Assembly: GCF_042242105.1 (NCBI RefSeq)
Contig: NC_092034.1
Coordinates: 16,253,644-16,317,643 of the forward strand
Direction: 5' to 3'
From: Pempheris klunzingeri
Taxonomy: Eukaryota > Chordata > Actinopteri > Acropomatiformes > Pempheridae
DNA: 64,000 nucleotides
The number at the start of each line of letters is the position of its first letter. The stretch's first letter is position 1. A model generated the notes under the pieces. That model did no database searches, was not told where the DNA came from, and saw only the letters and a list, made by a program, of their open reading frames with translations. The translations under genes were made by a program, and so were the position numbers. Shown one piece after another: positions 22,667 through 37,600 of this stretch.

Positions 22667-25600
22667 AACATTTCTCTAGAGTAAAGATAAGTAGGACGTT
22701 GTCCTGGAGACTGACAATGTAGTAGCACCTAGTGTGCCTGGAATGGTGATAACAACCATGAGACTCTCTCTCTGCTGTTAAAACACACACGCTGACAAGT
22801 TTGAAAAAGAGCAGCAGAGCAGACGCAGGGGCTGTCTGCCATGACTGTGCAGTTAGCACCTAGCCGGGAAAGCATGACTCACACTCAGAGGATGAGTTAC
22901 TGTAGATGGACATGATTCTCATCTGAAACCATGAGACAACACTGCCGCCTCTGCCTATGCAGTGGATATGGCCTTTTGGAGAACTTATTAGTATTATAAA
23001 GGATCAAAGAAAAATCACATTACCATTTTCAGCAAGCGGAGCCAAAACCTCAAAGATCATTTCCTTCTTCTCGTGCTCCGTCTGCTTCTGGAAAAGCCGC
23101 ACCAGCTCCACAGCAATATTGGTGGAGGCAAACTGCTCTTTGCTGGATTCTAAAAATACCAGAGAGGAGCATCACAGGCTTGTCACGGGAGAGAGGAAAT
23201 ACTCTCCTCTACATGGACATCTTACATGCATTCCATTTAGGTTCATGATTACATTTCCCTAAAGGATCTATAAGTTCAACTTAAACCACAACAACTTCTG
23301 CCATGGCTATTTTCAAAATGTTCAGACGTTGTTTTGGTGAGTAAAAAGGATACTGGGATATAGATCAGAAATGGTGCCTTCGCCTCCAAGGATCTGAGAG
23401 GACTTATTTTTGTGTCTTTGATTGACAGCTGAGCTGGGACTGGCCCTAAGACACAATCAAACTTGCACTAGTTTAGCCAAGGACAGGCTCTTCTTTACCA
23501 GCTGTGTTGAAGAACAAGAACCACACCAGCAAGTGTCTAAACTAATACATGTTGACGTTTGCAAAGTGATGTTGGCAGTGCAGTTTTACACATTTTAATA
23601 GATGGTGGGAAGATGTTCTAGATAATGCCGGCCATTTTGGAGTAGTTGGTAGGTTCGTTAGCTTAGCTAAACAAGTATTTAAGCATACTCACCAAGCTCA
23701 GCCAAATTCCCAAAGGCAATTAGACACATTTCTGTCAAGGCTGTGTTATGGGAATGGATGCCAAGCAGTTTCACCAGAGTGGGAATCACACCCATGTTGA
23801 TCAGCTGGGCTTGTAAGGAATCTGTGAAAAAAAAAAAAAAGAAGATACACAGACAGGCAGTCGATCGGTTGTTGTTATGTTGAGTGTTTTGTGATAAGTT
23901 ATTATATATTATTAACAAGTTATTTGATCCTATAAAAAGGGGGTGTGGCAGATTGACCGCCGCTCTGAGCAAAGTAGTCGCTGATAGTTTCCTCCATTTT
24001 TGGAGGAGTATGAGAGTAAAGAGTAGATCGCAAGATTAGAGCACCCATATCCGGCAGATTTAGGTTTCATTGTTGTACAGTGGGAGGAAGTGGAGACGCC
24101 TCATTCACTACAGTATATGGCCAAAGTCAACAAAGTCGATTTACTTTACTCCCAAGTGCAAATCCACTAATTACTGCAATTCCATCGTTTCCATTAACTG
24201 AAATCTCTACAAAATTTCACATCATTTAAAATCCTACTGGTGATGGTGCCTGACGTAAACAAACATCAGATTTTGTTGATTAACTGATATCACTAATTCC
24301 GTTTTCTTAATTTATGGGCCTTCTCTACTACTCCTGCTGTTACAGTACATTTAGCATTTGGGAAAATCACAATAAAAAGGACAGAATTGTTGACCCTGGG
24401 GTGAGTATATACAGTTACAATGTGCAAGAAGACTGGAGTTAGGTCGATCAGGACAACAATTAAACCCTTGCAATGGTGAATTGTTATTTAGTGCAGGTTT
24501 CACAAACAAATCTGCATTAAATGATATAATTCAAATTCACCCACAACCTGGTGTCAAGGCCCTCTCCACGACAGTAGGGTGAGCCAAGTAAATTTCACAT
24601 TTTAGATTCCCAAAACCTTAAATTAAGTGTAGATGCATTTGCTATATGATGGCAAGAAATAGTAGAGCTAGAAGACATAACCACAGAGCAGAGAGCATTT
24701 ACATTTTTTAAACCAGAGTGAATGAATCAACGCTGGCAGAAGACAACAATGGGGAGATGAGAAGAACAGAAGAGAAGGAAAAAGTACGTTAAAAGCCTTT
24801 AAAACAATACTCAAAAACAGCTTTTCAAATGTATTGAACGACAGTCAGAACTTATAAAGAAGGATAAGCTAAACCCTTAAAGACCACATATAAAAAAGGG
24901 GGAAAGGGAAAGAAGCAATTACATAATAATGTTTAGACTTTCAAATATTAACATTTTCTGCCTTGCAACAATTAAAACACATAATGAATGATGGAATATA
25001 TTAGTGCTTATTAAGCAAGGGGCAAGCCACACTGTGCTAATCCAAATAAATGACTGAATCAATAAATAAGTAAACCATTTTGGGCAGTTTATATCTTTAG
25101 AACCTTTTACACAACAGTGGATTATCCTACTTCCTGTATACCGTTTACCAGTGATGAAAATATATTGTAACTATTTCCTCCAGTGAGAGTTACTGTTAAC
25201 ATCTGCTGTAACACCAGTGTTGATAGGGGACGTGGTGTAACCATTTTACTTGTAAATATGTAAAAACATAAATGATCATGAATAGTAATTGGAGAAAATG
25301 CAGCATTTCTTTAATTTATTTGTGACACCCAGTCCTATCCATCCATCCATCGTCCTTATGGGTCATGGGGGGCTGGAGCCGACCCCTGCTGCCATTGTAT
25401 GAGAGGTGGGGTACACCCCGGACTGGTCGCCAGCCAATCACAGGGCCGACACACAGAGACAGACAACCACTCAGACTCACACCTACAGGCAATGTAGAGT
25501 GACCAGTTAACCTGCATGTGTCTGTACTGTGGGAGAAGCAGAGCCGGAGAACCAGTGGAGATCTCCACTCAGAAACGGTCAAGGTTCAAACTGCAACCGC

Positions 25601-28600
25601 AACCCAATCTTGCTGTAAGGCAAGAAGGTGCCAGATTCCAAAATATTGTAGATAAAATGCACAAAACCCTGTTTTTCCAAGACCTGTCCCAGTAATTCAT
25701 TACATTCCCTGACTTTCCTTGTCTGGGAAAGACCCTGATTGTTGCCATTATGTAGTCAGTCCACCAGTAGGCACTGACAAGTTTAGTTTTACATTGTAAA
25801 ATGTCCTGACTAGTAGATATCTTAATCATATTTTTTAAAACAAACATTCAAGTGATTCTAGTGAAAAATGAAAAATATTGATTAATATATTCTTAAAACT
25901 CTGTAATATCTATATCTGCAGGAACAACCATCAGCCATTATAAACAGAATACCACGGCTGTCACAGGGATATCTTCAATATACTTAAAGAGACTCTTATT
26001 CTATGCACTTAATTCATTGTTAGTCAGTGGCAAGATGTCACACCATTAGCTACAGTGGACATGAAGAGTCCGCTAGATGCTGAAAGCTGCAGAAAGCCAC
26101 AAAAAAAAAAATCATCCATTGCAATGCAACTAACAACGTCCCAACGAGCCAAACAGATTCAACCATCTCCCAGTGCCAAAGGACACGATGGAAGACACAC
26201 TGCTGTCAACAAGCCTCCTCATCATAAAGACAAACTGTAGAGTACAGTTGTCCAGAAATAAATATATGTACAGGAACACAGTGGAGAGTAAACTCTCCCT
26301 CTAATTCATTCATCTTATCTTAGCTTTCTTAAATATCACAGTAACCTGCTGGCAACAAACACTGAATAAAAGTCAGAGGCATGTGGAAGAGAAAGGTGAC
26401 TGTATGGAAACTGGGCTGAACAGCAGGATAAACAGCAACCTTTCTAAGCATGGAAACAAAATCTGGGTAACATGACCTTTGTCTACGGTCTTTTTAGGTG
26501 AAAATCTACACAAAGCTAGAGATAAGATTGTTACTTACCACTAGATTGTTGGATTAATGTATTTCTAAAACATTTTACACAAGTTATCAAGTTCAGAAAT
26601 GTTCATAAATGCAAGATCACAGTAAAGATATCAATCTCATGTCTGTGTGATAAATACAAAGGTGGAGTCAGGTTATGGTTATCCTAGCTCGGCATAAAAG
26701 TGTGGAAGCGAGGGGGGGAGGGGGGAAACAGCTAGCCTGGCTTTTTTCAAAGTTCAAAAATGCCCCTACTGACACTTTTAAAGCTCACTGATTAATGCTG
26801 TATCCAAATACATGAACAGAAATGTAACAAGACTGAGAGACTACAGCCATGCTAGCTGCTCTGTGAGGCCACACGAGCTAAATGCATTTAGAGAATGCCA
26901 ACATTTTCAGAGAATGTAAAAATGCTGATGCACAGTTTAATCCTAACTACGGTCATCACGTCAGTTAGTGTGTTAGCATGCCGACATTTGATAATTAGCA
27001 TCCAACAAACAGTACAGCTGAGGCTGAATGGATTGTCGTTAGGTTTGCGGGGTCAAAAACGTACTAAACAAATGTGGAATTCTGATCTGATGGCGGCGTA
27101 AGAGGAAAAGGCAAAGGATCACCAAAGTTATCACGGTTTACCCTGAAGGGAACATGAAAGTGTATGGTGATTCTTCCCCTAGTGATACAGTGATATACAA
27201 GCTATAGGAGAGGTCACTAAGATGCATAACATGGGAACCTTGAATGTAAGGATGACTGAAAACTGGCTGGTGGCGCCAGGCCACTATTCTAATGGGGACC
27301 ACTGGAGTCATTAGAATTCACCTGGGGACCATGAAAGTCTACAATTTATCAATCCAGTCTTTGATGAGATAATTCAGTCTGGACCAAAGTGGCGGACCGA
27401 CAGACTGACATCTCCATCCCTGAAGCCATGTGCTGCTAGCATTGCTACAAAGCAAGGAGAGGAACTTGCTAATGGATACGCTCCATCTGCTGACTCTATT
27501 AAGAATACAAACTTACAGAAGCAAAGTAGGGGGAGGGGGGGTGGCGTTGCTTCTATTAAAGCCGACTCTCAGCGAATATTAATAGCTGCAGATTACCTCA
27601 GAGGTGAAGTTGAAAAGCAACAGAGAGCATGGTAGAAAGATCAGGAGAGAGGTCAGTCCGAGAAAGGCAAACATAGAATCTTCTGGTACAGTTAAAGCCT
27701 ACGGTCTCATGACAAAAAAAATAATAATAATGTGACGTGTGATGTGATCGTCTGTGTGTAAGAAAGAGAACATCCGCTGATTAGTTGAAATTGATTAACA
27801 GTTGATCTTGGGGGAAGATGATCATTACCATTATCATTGCTATAGTTCATCAGCATGCCACAAAAGACAGTCAAGAGCTTCTCATTTTCCGGCTCAGTAT
27901 TTTGGGAGAGGGATTTAATGTGTTCAGCTACTATCTGAGCCCCTCCTGCCAGGTCAACTGCACTCCTGCCCTCATCTGCAAAACAAAGAGGCCAGGACAC
28001 AAATCAACCACAAAGAAAAGAAAGAAAAGTAAAGAAAAGAAAAATAACCACAACCTGAAAAATACATATGAAAGCAATGTTAAATAAGCAGTACAAAAAC
28101 AAACAAGTCAATGCAAACTAAGGCTTTAAAACAGTCTCTGTGCTGAATCAAATAAATGTAAAGGAAATTATCATGATCACAACCATATGACATGAAAGAA
28201 ATCCACATCCAGGTCCTGTGTGTGGAGTTGGATTTATTTGACACCACATTGACAGTGATGGCCATAATTCTTGCCTTTTCTTGTATACATTTCTTTCCAC
28301 AGTTTGTGTAGCAAGAGATAGAGCAAACTCTCTCCCTGCGCAGTTTAGTAAATACAATTGTTCTGTTGCAGCCAAGAATTAAAAAAAAATAAATCAACCC
28401 CCTCAAAAACAGCAAAGTGCAATCTTGGTAAAAGGAAAGATGCTTGAATAAGCAGACATGTTTGGCACAATCAGGCCTTTGTGCACTATGCCCACTTCAA
28501 GTCCACTTTACCTTACACAATAAATGCACACTAGGGATGATTGTCTCTCTGGGAGGGCTTTGTCTGGTAAAATAGCTGCCAAAGGAAACATTATGAGTCA

Positions 28601-31600
28601 ACCTTCACAGCATCAGTGTGTGTGCTACTTTCATTTACTTGTGGAGGCATGCCGGACCTGGATTCTAAACAACACGCCATGTGCATAACATTTCCTGTTT
28701 TGAAACCATACGAATGGCATTTTTTTTTTAAGAATTTACATACAAATTAATGCAGGTATCGTTTGACTGATTAAGTCTTGATACTACTTGGTACTGGGTT
28801 ATTTCAGTCGATATCTTACAATCCCTGCCCTAATGCTGATTCAGAAATGTGTTTCATGTGAAGGCGGTGATGGGACTTAAATGTGAAATCGTAATAAAAC
28901 GATACTCAAGTGACAGTAGTCCCGGCAGGAACTTGAGTAGACTGGCTGGTGTTGAATTTAGCAATGTCTAGTCCTTAGTTTCCTCAAAGGTATTTGTCTC
29001 ATTTCTGACTAAACATCTGTTAGTTGTATTCAAGACCATTCAGATCTATGTGTTTGGCTACAAAAAGCTAATTAAAAATCATAAAGAGTGATTCAGGCTG
29101 CAAGCCATATTTCTTGTTTTGTGTTCTTTTGAGGACTCAATATGTTTATGGTCTGGAGGTCTGAGAAAACACTGCAAAGTTTCTGAGAGTTTGGCAAACA
29201 GCAGTTCAACCAGCTTGGTTTGTTAGCCGTAAAGGCCCGAGTCATACAACTGCAACATGGTACAGAATATCCATAACAGCAGAGCTTAAGTATATAATAT
29301 ATATAATAGTACATATAAACGGAGTCTGGCCAATTTGTTGGTTAGACAGTATTATCAGCTGATGTTATGTAATTACAGACATCAGTGTCTGACAATATAT
29401 CTGCTGATAACTTTTGTGTGTGGTCATTTAAAACAGTGTATCCATTACCTCCGCTGTCCACCAGACAGCACTTACAAGGAATTCCTGTCCAATGTAAAAA
29501 TCTATCAAAGATATGTTATATCTTTATCAGAAATACACTGGGTGTATTTACAGTGAAAAATGAATGTAGGCTGATATATTCGGTACTGATCACAAACAGT
29601 ACACTACTGTTTGGGCTTTCATCTCAAAAAACACTAAACATAGCATAGGAGCTCATGCCTACCAGACTAGAGCTAGTGTTGTATTGTGCATGGCAAGGTT
29701 CATCATCAACATTAATATTTGTTCCTTTAAGTTCTGGAATAAAAACCCTTGAATATAATGCAGAATTTGAACCATCATGCTTGTAAAAAGTGTTCACGAG
29801 AACCTGATAGATCATAGCTCTTATTACTCTTATTTGATTAACCGATCAGTTAATTGCTGTGTTATTGTCAGAAATCCATTTTGAATGTCTGTCTCAGGGT
29901 GAAGGAGAAGGAGGCTTCAGTCAACTGTCAACTTCCCAATCAGAAGAAGCCACAGTGGGTTCCATCCTGCTCACGGGAGACTGGACCACCACCTTACTCT
30001 TGCAGGGAAACCAGAAGTCATGGGAACTTGCCCATCCAGTCTGGTCTTTGTGGACTCTGTGGTTTGCTTTCTCTAAAGAAAGTCAAGCGGTTTGGTGGTG
30101 GTTGGACAGCATCTCAACGCACCGCCAACAAGTGTCAAGTGATGATGTCATGTCTCCCATGACGTAGTCGGTTTTGCTTGCTTTATCTAACTGTGAACTC
30201 CAGGGTGCACTAATTCTGTTTGGGTATGAAGCGGCTGAGATGAAGGTCAGTATTTCCAAGTTTACGGCCATGGGACCATGTGGATGCCTCAAGTGAAGCT
30301 GCAGCTGTTTTCAGACTCTTTCTGCACGCTCGGTTTCAGAAGAACGGACCAATCTGCTGCTTTGATCTCATCTTGGTGTTTGGAGGAGCTGGTGTTAGTG
30401 ACACCACCGAGGTGGATTCAGAAGGTTTGGTCTTTTCTCAATAGTTTGGTGGTCTGTAGGCACACCAGGGAAACATATTTATGCTGAAAAGATATTAAAA
30501 AGGAATTTTTCCGGAGTATGGGACCTTTAATGAAGCAGACAACCACAATCTGTTCCTTTTGGTGTGGACAACCAACTGCAGCGTCTCCAAGGAGAGGCTG
30601 TCCAAAAGTGTGTGCTGTTATCCCCACTTGTACAATTCATCATATCGAAACTATGAAGACATACAGAAGAATTCGTGCAGGAAGATCAGGAGGAGGCTGT
30701 GATGGCAGAGCTTTGGCTCCATCTTGGAGTGTGGCCTTTCAGAGCAGGCAGAAATAAGTGTTTCTGGCATATCGCAAGATTTGTTTGAAGCGCACTGATG
30801 CCTTTAGGGACGGGGAGAGGAGCCCGGCCATCTAGAAGGAGCGAAGAGTGGAACTGCTGCTTCTTCACATTGAGGTGAAGACTTGACATTGAGGTGAAGA
30901 AGACATCTTCATTAAAAAAAGATGTAAAACTGCCAAACCAAGTCTGAATACATGTCAAATTACATACAATTTGTGACATGAAAAGGCTCTAGCTTGTTTG
31001 AAAGTTGTTTTTTTCATGTCATCAAATGTGAAAAATAATTTGAAAGTAAATAATTCAAGTCATATCGAAGTAATTCTTTCTATACCGCTGTATGTAATGT
31101 ACTGTGTACTGTGTTTAGTGAGTTGACTCACTAAAAATATGCAGTAGCAGTAGAGTTGAATGTTGTACTTACTGAAAGTGATTTCAAGCTCCCATATTAC
31201 AGTGTGTTTCTTTAAGGTTGCGAGCAGCTGCTTCACCACAATCTCCCAGTGCGTCTATCATAAAACCATGCCAGCTTACAGAGACCCCCCTCCACCCAGA
31301 CAAATGTCACATCCCACTAGATTCCACAGATGCCCCGCTTTTCAACAAGAGGAGAAACTATGCACTAGAACTGACAGCTGTGATTAAAGCCTCTAAAGCT
31401 GGCAGCAAAATCAGGCTTAAACTCTGTCGCTCTTCCCCGAGGTCAGTACTCAAATACTCCACTGGTCTAGTCACTAATTAATTTTCTTAAAGCAGATATC
31501 TCAAGGTGCCAAATGTCGCATTTTTGAACACAATCATGTTGTTGTCAGTAATTTGAAGACTGCAAATGAGCATGTACTAAGCTCCCGTTCTCAACAAAGG

Positions 31601-34600
31601 TTTAGAATGGGATTTCATTACGTGCAGCACACATAGAAATATCTGATCTGCATCAGCAGCTGTAGAATGTAAGTCTAGGTTTAAGAACAAAGGGAACATT
31701 AACATGCTACAGCCTCGCTGGTGTGTCCTGTCGTTCTAACCTGTTAGTAATGTCTCTATGTGTGTAGCTGGTGTGATCAGTATGTAATCATGAGATGTGT
31801 GTAAGTGATGCTGATTTGCATTGTAGTGTAGAGTTACCACATATACCACATATATTTTCAGTATATACTGTCAGTGTTCCCTAAGCAAAGCAGACTCCTA
31901 CTTACGGCTGTCATAACAGATGTTGCCAAGTGCTCGGCCTGTCTGAAGTAAAACCTCCTGGTCGGTGGAGTTTAACAGCTGAATTAGAGGAGGGATGAGG
32001 CCGGCTTCCACACAGGGACTCCGCATGAACTCTAAGAGAGGGAAAGGCGTTGGATTACAGTATGTCATAATTGCTGGAAGGAAGTTAAGAGCACCAAACT
32101 GCTACATTACTCACGTTTCGTCAACTTTATCGTTAGTATGTGTGGTAAATGTGTGGGGGCTACGTGATCAAGATATGCAGAGAACAAATAAATTGGAACT
32201 CAACAAGTAAAACATCATTAAAAAAAAAAAAATCCAAAAGTGAAATCCAAAATGAATGTGATCCATTAGTACATTCTTCCTGAACCATCCTTATTTTGGG
32301 ATGTAGATGAATTTAGAAGACCAAATTCAAGGGTATTATTCTGTTCATCCTCATCAAATATAGAACTTGTGTTTGGCTTATCATTGTTTATTTGTTTTTA
32401 TGGATTTTGCTTTTGGAAAGACTGGTAAGTACAAAGACCCAATATATGCAAAACAGGGCCCAGGTTCGCCTAGTCTGTTTTATTTATTTTACTTATGTAT
32501 AAGTGTGGGTGTGCATGTATGTAATGTATATATGTGTAAAAGTATGTATGTGTGTGCGTGCGTGTATGTATATGTATACATAATTTATTTTTTTTTTATT
32601 ATTTTTTATTATTATTTTATACCTTTTTTGTGCTTAGTATTATGTTATTTAGAAATGTATAGTAATGTATGTATTTGCACAAGCTATAAAAATCGAAATA
32701 AACATTTTTTTTTTAAAAATCTAAAAAAAAAAAACAGGGCCCAGGTTTAAAAATCCATGTGCTATCAAGTTAAAAATCCATTAACTTAAGAGCACATCAG
32801 CTAATCCGAAATGTGTAGTTTAAAAGCAAAACATTTCTATGGAGAAAATCTGACATTGCTGTCACATGTTTAACCCATACTCTTCTTAATCCTCTACTTC
32901 ACGTTTAAAATGTTATAAAATCCGATTCGCCACAATCAGCATACATCATTTACCGTGTTGCAGTTAATGTCTGCTGTTATAATGTGAGGTATAATCTTTT
33001 GTCTGCACTGCCGAATCCACCTTTCCTTCCTGCTCATGCAACATTAATAATTAGGTTGTTGAAAATTAAATGTTAACATGTTGCACACTTGTTTTAACAA
33101 AACATTGATACTGATACTGGTTAACTGGCCATTGGACAAGCAAAATAAGTGTCCATATTGTTATCAATGCTTTGTTTGCATGACAAAATATGAGACAAAA
33201 AAATGCAGTACGTGGGTTCACTGCAAAGCCCCCCAACCCAACTGGTGCAGCTTTAAACAATTAAGTCAGTTCAATATGTCAGACAGAAAGGGAGTTGTCT
33301 TTAGCCCAGCAGTCTCTTGGCTGCTTGCAGGCATTTCCAGAAGCGGTGACAGTTAAATGCCAGTGGGCTGTTGCCAAGCTTGGCAAACTGCTGGGGAGTG
33401 ATCATTAGCTGCAGTCTTGCAAGCTTCTAAAATTCCATTCATTATGCTAACCTTTTCTGGTCCCGAGTTCTAAACTTTAAAAGCCCCTCCTGTGCTCACA
33501 CAGAGGCATTATAGAAAATGGAAGCTCTCAGACACCGCAGTTATGTAAGGTTTGAGTGCTTACACAATAACCTCACAGTCAGTGACACTTCAGCTTTGAA
33601 ATGCCAAGGAGCTGCTAAAACAGTGGTCTGAAATGGTCTGTCAATAAAACGTGCTAATGTTTCATTCTTCAAATATTTCAGTTAATAGTAGCGTTCTAAA
33701 ATACCCGTGACTACCAGGGTTCAACTGTCCCACCAAATCATGTATTCATGAAGGAAACATGTAAAAACAAAAAGGATGAGAGCAAAAATTGAATACTGAC
33801 GAATGGAGGAAAGGATGTTCCTGGGTGGATGGGCTTGGAAACCGAACCTCACCATTTTTGGCCACCTCAGCTATGATGTTGGCTACTTTAGGGGTGCAGG
33901 AAGACTGGGGGTTTAGCAGGGTGGGCAGCAGGGGAAGAACGGCCATCTCCTGGATCTTCACACTGGCCTCTGTGTCTGCAGGAGAAAAAAAGAGAATGAA
34001 TTTCGATCACACCGATGCATGCTTTTGAGAAAGAAAAGGTGCTCGAGTATTCTCAGTGTCAGTGCTACATCCATAAAGCTTTCCAAGGGAAGGCACTGCG
34101 AGACATTACTGCGAGCAGCTTGCTCGTTCTTACAGGCATTCACAGAATATATCCTGTATACTCTGAATGACACTGGATTTTGTGTTTTTGTGATGGACAA
34201 ACTATGTAATAGACATGGTTTCTAAACGACATACACGCAAATAACAATATAGCCCAAATATATCTAATCATTATATTCAGCCAATATCACCTCAATATCA
34301 TGTTGCGAACCCCGCCTCTCACCCAATGTCAGCTAGGATGAGCTCCAGCCCCGTCACCCTTAAGGATAAGTGGTATAGACAATGGATGGATGGATCATGT
34401 TGCGATTTATCATACATGTTTAGCTTGACTAGTCATGAGGAGAACGGATTGGCCAGAGGGGACATAACATGAAAAGAGGCAATCAAAAGTGGAGGAGAAC
34501 ATTCAAATGTTCTTTTTATCCACTGTACGATAATAGTGATCAGGTTGGTTTAATGTGTGGCAGACTGTACAATACAACCCTTACAGTGTTCATTCTGAGG

Positions 34601-37600
34601 CATGTCAGAGTGTGAAATGACACACGGTAGTAGAATATTATATGCAGGATGTCTATATAGAAGCACATATAGATATTACAAAGCTTTGGCCATAGTGCTA
34701 GCACTGCTTTGACACTGTCAAATGTTAATGTGGCTAAAGATTTCACCCCGTTTCTCTCATATTTGTCCGGGACAGCCCTACATCACATGTGGGGTGTAAG
34801 GGTATTTCTACTGGTCTGTCCTCCAAACACTTGACCAGGATTTCAGCACGATGCTGAGGAGACAACCAGGAAGAGAGGTTTACTTCCAATGTTTGACTTG
34901 GCCAGTCTCCCTGTGCATCTTTAACCCCATCCTGGAGCTTAATCAGCAAATGTTTGATCACTGTGGTAAAGGAACCACTGGTCTCCATTACAGGCTCATT
35001 TCACAGTGGTCGTGACTCTCAAAAAATGTATCTGCTGATTTATAGGCGTCTCTCTTACAGTGTAAGTCTATGGAAAAACACGATGCTACTGGGCCGGATG
35101 GCTGGTTTGGCTCAGGAGGTTTTGAAACAGTGATGACTATGGTCAAAAACAGATCTGCTATACAGTCACCTAGAGAAGAATAGCTGAGTCAACGGCAAAA
35201 TGTATGAGTAAAATTACTGAGCAGTCCAGCAAGGACTGTCACGTGGCCAAAAAACGTGTCAGTGGGCTTTTACAGTATACAAAGAAATTCAATTAGTGCA
35301 ATGCAGATATGATATATCAAGCTAACAGCTGGAAGCATTAATCAGAGGGTTTAAAATCAGATGACAGCTGTTACTTTCACTTGAATCATTCAGAGAATAT
35401 ATTGCAGAAATGTTACTAGGTCCACAGTAGGCAGATTGTCAGACAGACTTTCATGGAAAACCTGGAAAAGGAGGCAATGGACTGAACACACCAGGTGGAA
35501 ATCAGTCTCTACTCACTGTTGTTGGCAAGCGCCTTCAGGAGACAGTCCAGGCAGCTCTCCACGCTGTCAGTGGCACTGTCTGTGGATGCTAGCTTCAGCT
35601 TCTCTAGGGCTTCGCTTAGGTTGTCTGAAAACAGAAACATTTCATGAACAGGAGTTGAAAAGTTTTTACTTTAGGAACATGATATTGAAAAGCTGAAAAT
35701 GACAAAAGGAGCGACGGAGCCGCGAAAAATCTGGTGCAAGTCGGTCGTTGGCCCGCAAGGGCACATGGGCTGCAAAACACATCGAGTCCAGACACCTGAG
35801 TTGTTGCACATGTGTTTTCACACAAGAATCCTTCTGAAATGTGGAGCTCACTGGAAAGTCCAGATCAAATGTTTTAAAGGTAAGCCACGCTTGGGAGTTT
35901 GAAAGAAGGTGTCAAACCTCAGCAAATGTACCAAACCTGTGAGCAAAAACAGATTGAAAAGCCTCTTCAACCGACACGGCTGTGACATTAAATGTGCCAT
36001 ACTAGCAAAAATTATGTTCCAGTATCTTGTGTAGCCCTGTGGTACACTGGCAACTTGTCCAATGTGCGTTGGGGGTGAAGTTCCAACCCCCTGCATGCCA
36101 CAAAAGAATAAGCGGTTAAGAGACCGACAAAAAAAAATGTTTGGGATGTAGGTCACCATCAGCCACAAATATTAAACTTTTTTTAATCTACTGTATTGTA
36201 CACAGATCTACTAAGTCACATTTAAATGCCCCCCCCCCCGTTGAGTATATTGTTCCTATTTTCAAACTTCCTCGTTTCATTTGTACATATTCTTTACATC
36301 TCCTCCTGTTTATATTGCTGCCACTTTTCCTGCTGCAACGCTGGAAATGTCCCTGCTGTGGGACTAATGATGGAATATCGTATCCTACCTTGCTGAACTC
36401 TTCACCTGCATCTGCTGTTACCTAGGGTGACGTAGTGCTCAACGCTGATGCACACGGGAAGTTAAGCAAACAAGTGATGGCTAACTCATGATGGTATACT
36501 ACTCTAAAATAATCCGAACAAATGAGTCATTAGCTAAGACCAATAAGTGGGAAAAGCCCTACTTAACCCCTAACCTCTGACGACAGTTGAGAGGAAGCAA
36601 AACCAGCAGCAGAGTCTAAAAAGTGGGTACATTTATGTCATTCTTATTTTGTGGCACATGCCAATTCTTGGTGGTAAAGCAGTGCTGACTGTTGGGATGT
36701 CGCTGCATTTCTACTGAGTATGTTGTTCATGAAATCACACATGTTGCGCCGGCGAAAATCCTCTCCCACAGACATATGCCAGGGGTTTGGTGAGAGTATT
36801 CCACAGGCAGTAAAATCATCAGGAATTAGCTGGGGGATTTGTGCTTTGACACACGCTGCACACCCTCTGATCAGTTTACTGCCCTCTGGGAGTTGCTTCT
36901 GGCAAAAAGAATATTTACAAAAAAAATCCTTCATTCCCAGTGCAACTGACAATTCTAACATCACCTGTGTCATAGAACGTACGAAGTGATAAACTGATAC
37001 ACAGCACCCCATAAACTACAGAGCAATATACACTCGTTGTTTTGAATGTTGTGTATGATGTCTTTTTACAGTCTCTGTAGTCTCTGATAGCTATCTGATC
37101 ACAAAAAATGTGTGTAAAAAAGTGTAAATGCATCCATTTTTGATGTTTACAATAATCTACAATGTAGAAAATAATGATAAAAAAAAAAACATTGAATGAG
37201 AAGGTGTGCCCAAACCTTTGACTGTGGTCAAAGTGGCGATGACACTAAAACGAGAGTAGCATACCGTCAGCCACTTTTTGAATTCTTGCTTGCATGGCTT
37301 ACATTGTTTCTTCACTGTAAAACTGACTATCTACCTGTATTTTGTAACCCTTGTGATGGAGCTGCCAAGCTGCTCTACTGTATATCTCTGCTTCTCTTTA
37401 CTTCATTATGAGAATCCAGGTAAGAAATCTACTGCACTGCCAGCCGTGTTCACCCACCACAGACAATGAATCAATGATTTATAACTGCCGTGCATCCATC
37501 ACATGCAGCCAGGTTCCTGTTACTCCTATTAATCAGCGAAAGGAGCAAATTACAAATTGCTTATTTCCTCATAACATCATTTAGTTAGTTTTCACTAAGG

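Noticed and set aside
32367-32750. 127-codon plus-strand frame in a rap1gds1 intron
   Set aside because: The frame crosses the retroposed insert and both target duplications and consists largely of AT/GT-rich insert sequence.
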